This document shows, one piece after another, positions 12,550-15,092 of a DNA stretch of 15,092 bases; positions within the stretch are counted from its first letter, which is position 1; every line of letters begins with the position of its first letter. This DNA comes from a bacterium. GTDB taxonomy: Bacteria > Patescibacteriota > Minisyncoccia > RBG-13-40-8-A. A program made the translations under genes and the position numbers. The notes below the pieces were generated by a model that did not search any database, was not told the origin of the DNA, and saw only the letters and a program-made list of their open reading frames with translations. The DNA is taken from the NCBI GenBank assembly GCA_030692145.1, contig JAUYCU010000052.1, positions 1-15,092 on the forward strand, in the 5' to 3' direction.

Positions 12550-14565
12550 ATGGAAGATCAAAATCTCAAGCTTTATTTTCGGGAAATCGTATACCACAAC
12601 CCCTCAACCAAAAAAAAATCCGTTTGCGGAGTTTTTTCCTACGAGGCGCTGACTGCCGAAGAAATGCAATTGGGAAACCTTTATCTGGTGGGTAAAATTT
12701 CCGATATTCCGGTCAAAAAACACAAAAGCTTCGATTTTCTCCTTAATCTCCTGGCCTCGGCAATCAAGAGAGATTTTCACGCGAATACAAAAAAGAACGT
12801 TATTGAGGCCATGGAATCGGCTTTACAGGGAGCGAACATTTATCTTACTGATTTTACCAAGCGCGGACACAGGGAATGGATAGGAAACCTCGATTTTACC
12901 TGTTTGGCCTTTTCACAAAACAATATTCATATCGGACAAACCGGCAATATGCTAGTTTATTTATTACGCCAGAACACAATAACGAATATCGCCAAAAAGT
13001 TTTCGATTTTACAAAAAAACGAACCAATTAAAACATTTTCCAATATCGCCAGCGGAACACTGGAAGAAGGCGACAAATTGATTATCTCCACGAACGATAT
13101 CTTGAATCTCGTCTCTCAACAAAAAATCAAAGAAATGAATATGAATTCTGGTAGCGAAGAATTCTACGACTTCCTGAAAGAAAGCCTGGAAAACCAAACA
13201 AGAAACAATAAAAACAAAAAGGATTCGGAAAGAGAACCGATAAGTTCTATGGCTTGCCTAATTCTTGATGCGGAAACAAAACCCCCGCAAAAAGAAAAGA
13301 GAGCGCCCAAAAAAGAGAAAACGGAAATTGTCGGCATTGACCTGCAAAAACTGACAAATTCTTACTTGATAAAAACAAATAATTTATTGAAGACCGATTT
13401 AGCCAAGCCTGGATCTTCCCGATTGATAAATTTTCTCTCCAAATACAGTATCGTTAATTATTTATTGGCATTATTCGTTGTTTTTTCCCTGCTTCTCTCT
13501 CCTTACGTCTTTCAAAAAATCGGCTACGAAACAAAAATAAATAAAATCGAAAACCTGGCCGAGAGAATAAAAACACTGACGGGAAAAAGCGAAATTGCTT
13601 TGGCTTATCAGGACCAAGCAACGGCTCAAAGTCTTTTACAGCAAGCGGATGCCCTGACTTCGGATATCGATTCGGTGCTTGCGGAATTACCGCCAGCAGT
13701 AAAAGAAAAGGCGTTTAATGGTTTTCAAAAAATAAAAGAAGATTTGAATCTTCAACAAAACAGCATTAATAATGTAGTAATTATCACCAACCTGGAAGAA
13801 ATTACCGACTTGGCCAAAAGCACTTATACTTTTAACCCACAAGGAATGCTGCTCCTGGAAAATACGATTTATCTTTACGAAATAACCTCGGGGTTCATAA
13901 ACAAAATTAATCTGGATAACCCCGCCAGTCCCACTTTGGTTTTTGTTTCATCGAAAGATACCTTCAAGCTGGGTGCAGTCAGGGAAAATTCGCTTTTTCT
14001 CTTGTCCAATCCGGAAAAAATTTATGTCTACGGAAAAAACGACAATTACAATACTTATCTGATTAAACCGAACCTGGAAAACACTCTAAATATAAAAGAC
14101 ATGACCAATTACAATAATAATATTTATTTCTTGGACACCGCGAAACAAACAATCCTGAAGTATTCTCCCGAAGAAACATTGCTCAACGGCTCGAATTGGT
14201 TGAAAAAAAATTCCGATCCGGAACTTGGTGATGCCCAATCTTTTGCCGTTGACGGAAGTGTTTTCGTATCCAAGGCAAATGGCTTGATTCTGGAATACGT
14301 TCAAGGACAAAAAAGCAGAGAAATAAAACCTCAAATCAGTCCCGCCATAAACAACGGCACAAAACTATTCACCAATGACCGAATGAAAAACCTCTACGCC
14401 CTGGACCCGACAAATAAAAGGATAATTTCCATAAACAAAAAAGATAATTTTACCGTTCAATATGTTTCGGAAAACTTCGATTCTCTAAAAAGTTTTTGGG
14501 TAAGCGATAACGAAAAAACGATTTTCTTGCTTAACGGTTCGAAAATATATAAAATAGAAATTTAA
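12550..14565 (+). CDS. Membrane protein with degenerate PP2C-like domain and propeller-like C-terminus
   Basis: 671 residues. The N-terminal part (about 1-240) has the strand pattern of a PPM/PP2C phosphatase, for example DFTCLAFSQNNIHIGQTGNMLVYLLR (115-140) and EEGDKLIISTND (172-183). The metal-binding D-G motif is replaced (YLVGKIS, 45-51) and the late S-D-G is replaced by S-T-N-D, so it is probably an inactive pseudophosphatase. A basic linker leads to one membrane helix (about 301-320), then a helical, coiled-coil-prone segment (about 328-405). From about 415 to the end, repeated short strands (for example NNIYFLDTAKQTILKYSP) suggest a beta-propeller outside the membrane. It is the only plus-strand gene and has its own promoter and terminator. 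It may sense or scaffold at the envelope. The architecture is inferred by eye. Confidence 0.65.
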   Translation: MEDQNLKLYFREIVYHNPSTKKKSVCGVFSYEALTAEEMQLGNLYLVGKISDIPVKKHKSFDFLLNLLASAIKRDFHANTKKNVIEAMESALQGANIYLTDFTKRGHREWIGNLDFTCLAFSQNNIHIGQTGNMLVYLLRQNTITNIAKKFSILQKNEPIKTFSNIASGTLEEGDKLIISTNDILNLVSQQKIKEMNMNSGSEEFYDFLKESLENQTRNNKNKKDSEREPISSMACLILDAETKPPQKEKRAPKKEKTEIVGIDLQKLTNSYLIKTNNLLKTDLAKPGSSRLINFLSKYSIVNYLLALFVVFSLLLSPYVFQKIGYETKINKIENLAERIKTLTGKSEIALAYQDQATAQSLLQQADALTSDIDSVLAELPPAVKEKAFNGFQKIKEDLNLQQNSINNVVIITNLEEITDLAKSTYTFNPQGMLLLENTIYLYEITSGFINKINLDNPASPTLVFVSSKDTFKLGAVRENSLFLLSNPEKIYVYGKNDNYNTYLIKPNLENTLNIKDMTNYNNNIYFLDTAKQTILKYSPEETLLNGSNWLKKNSDPELGDAQSFAVDGSVFVSKANGLILEYVQGQKSREIKPQISPAINNGTKLFTNDRMKNLYALDPTNKRIISINKKDNFTVQYVSENFDSLKSFWVSDNEKTIFLLNGSKIYKIEI

Positions 14566-14581
14566 ATTTCGATTTTGTACG

Positions 14582-14618
14582 AATAAAAATACCCCCGCAG
14601 CGCGAGGGTATTTTTATT
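14582..14618. terminator. Bidirectional intrinsic terminator between convergent genes
   Basis: Perfect 13-bp stem AATAAAAATACCC (14582-14594) with its complement at 14606-14618, and a CGC/GCG inner pairing. Each strand ends in a T-rich arm. It lies between the stop codons of the propeller gene (14565) and rplL (14635) and can serve both. Confidence 0.9.
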
Positions 14619-14634
14619 ACAAGTTATAGAAGCA

Positions 14635-15066
14635 TTACTTCAGTTCGACAGCAGCTCCGGCTTCTTCCAGTTTTTTCTTCATCTCTTCCGCTTCCTCTTT
14701 TTTCACGTTTTCTTTTACCGTTTTCGGTGCGCCATCAACCAAATCTTTCGCTTCTTTTAGTCCCAATCCGGTAATTTCACGCAATGCTTTTATCACTTGG
14801 ATTTTTTGTGCGCCGGCATTTTTTAATTCAACATTAAAGCTGGTTTTTTCCTCTTTAATCCCGACCTCTGTCGGGATCCCGACCGCCGTCGGGACTGCCA
14901 TTGCTGAACTTACTCCGAATTTGTCCTCCAGAACCTTAACCAATTCCGCCAAATCCATCACGCTCATTTTTTCGACTTCCTCGACCAGTTTTTTGAATTT
15001 TTCCGGCACCTTTACTTCCTTGCCCGCCGAAGCCTCGGCGGAGGTGGATTTTTTTTCTTCAGTCAT
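14635..15066 (-). CDS. rplL: 50S ribosomal protein bL12 (L7/L12) with palindrome-derived insertions
   Basis: bL12 forms the ribosomal stalk that recruits and stimulates translation GTPases. The 143-residue product has the N-terminal dimerisation helices (VEKMSVMDLAELVKVLEDKFGV, about 31-52), a hinge, and the conserved C-terminal domain (FNVELKNAGAQKIQVIKALREITGLGLKEAKDLVDGAPK). It is longer than the usual 120-130 residues. An N-terminal extension of about 22 residues contains SAEASAG, and the hinge contains a duplicated hexapeptide PTAVGI-PTEVGI. Both are encoded by G+C-rich palindromes. The hinge is tolerant of length change, so the protein should work. The ATG has no Shine-Dalgarno site. 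rplJ is expected just beyond the right edge, but the remaining 26 bases are too few to call it. Confidence 0.95.
   Translation of the reverse strand: MTEEKKSTSAEASAGKEVKVPEKFKKLVEEVEKMSVMDLAELVKVLEDKFGVSSAMAVPTAVGIPTEVGIKEEKTSFNVELKNAGAQKIQVIKALREITGLGLKEAKDLVDGAPKTVKENVKKEEAEEMKKKLEEAGAAVELK
14859..14894. repeat. Tandem 18-bp palindromic units inside rplL
   Basis: Two head-to-tail units TCCCGACCTCTGTCGGGA (14859-14876) and TCCCGACCGCCGTCGGGA (14877-14894) differ at two positions. Each is a 7-bp palindrome around a four-base loop. Each adds exactly six codons to the bL12 hinge and keeps the frame. Confidence 0.85.
15024..15041. repeat. 18-bp palindrome in the rplL N-terminal extension
   Basis: CCGCCGA (15024-15030) and TCGGCGG (15035-15041) flank an AGCC loop. 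It encodes part of SAEASAG in the non-conserved N-terminal extension of bL12 and has the same size and form as the hinge units, but a different sequence. Confidence 0.7.
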
Positions 15067-15092
15067 ATTTTTGTTTTTAGCAACCCGCCTGA

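Noticed and set aside
15067..15092. 3' end of rplJ before rplL
   Set aside because: Expected from synteny, but 26 bases are too few to identify a coding frame.

Overview
The window is an A+T-rich bacterial chromosome segment that looks like Candidate Phyla Radiation / Patescibacteria (Parcubacteria-like). This placement is an inference. It rests on compact genes, tRNAs without an encoded CCA, genes that mostly lack Shine-Dalgarno sites, a MurF without its N-terminal domain, a membrane-anchored Clp-like ATPase, a pseudophosphatase/propeller membrane protein, and short G+C-rich palindromes scattered between and inside genes. All protein genes except one read on the minus strand.

Layout from left to right. 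(1) The 5' part of rplU (bL21) is cut by the left edge and preceded by a G+C-rich multi-hairpin stretch. (2) rmuC (RmuC-family DNA-recombination protein) and a Na+/Ca2+ exchanger-like transporter form a two-gene unit with its own promoter. (3) tRNA-Glu(CUC) has its own promoter and weak terminator. Next to it is a 142-bp element with terminal inverted repeats whose right end overlaps the murF stop codon. (4) A short division/cell-wall (dcw) operon follows: mraZ - rsmH - ftsL-like - ftsI-like - murF. Its promoter region holds a helically phased array of MraZ-like boxes. (5) A two-gene unit encodes a small multi-spanning membrane protein and a membrane-tethered ClpA/B/C-family double AAA+ protein. 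It has an extended -10 promoter placed for a leaderless mRNA and ends in a terminator before mraZ. (6) A second unit holds a winged-helix/nucleotidyltransferase-like protein with a histone-H1-like Lys-rich tail, tRNA-Val(CAC) and a P-loop kinase-like protein. It ends in a classic GNRA-loop terminator. (7) The divergent plus-strand gene encodes a degenerate PP2C-like domain, one membrane helix and a propeller-like C-terminus. Its promoter shares its -35 box with the promoter of unit 6. (8) A bidirectional terminator separates it from rplL (bL12), which enters from the right edge.

Functionally, the dcw genes cover division-gene control (MraZ), 16S rRNA methylation (RsmH), the divisome (FtsL, FtsI) and the last cytoplasmic step of muropeptide assembly (MurF). 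The membrane protein/AAA+ pair is the most system-like novelty. The AAA+ ring protein keeps an intact D2 ATPase. It has lost the Walker-A lysine and apparent arginine fingers of D1, and the aromatic pore-loop residues of both rings. It is therefore unlikely to act as an ordinary ClpP-feeding unfoldase.

Regulatory and mobile-like signals are dense. They include the MraZ-type operator, two adjacent consensus DnaA boxes, overlapping divergent promoters, two apparently leaderless starts, and palindromic insertions inside rplL that add in-frame residues. None of the thirteen genes whose stop is visible uses TGA.
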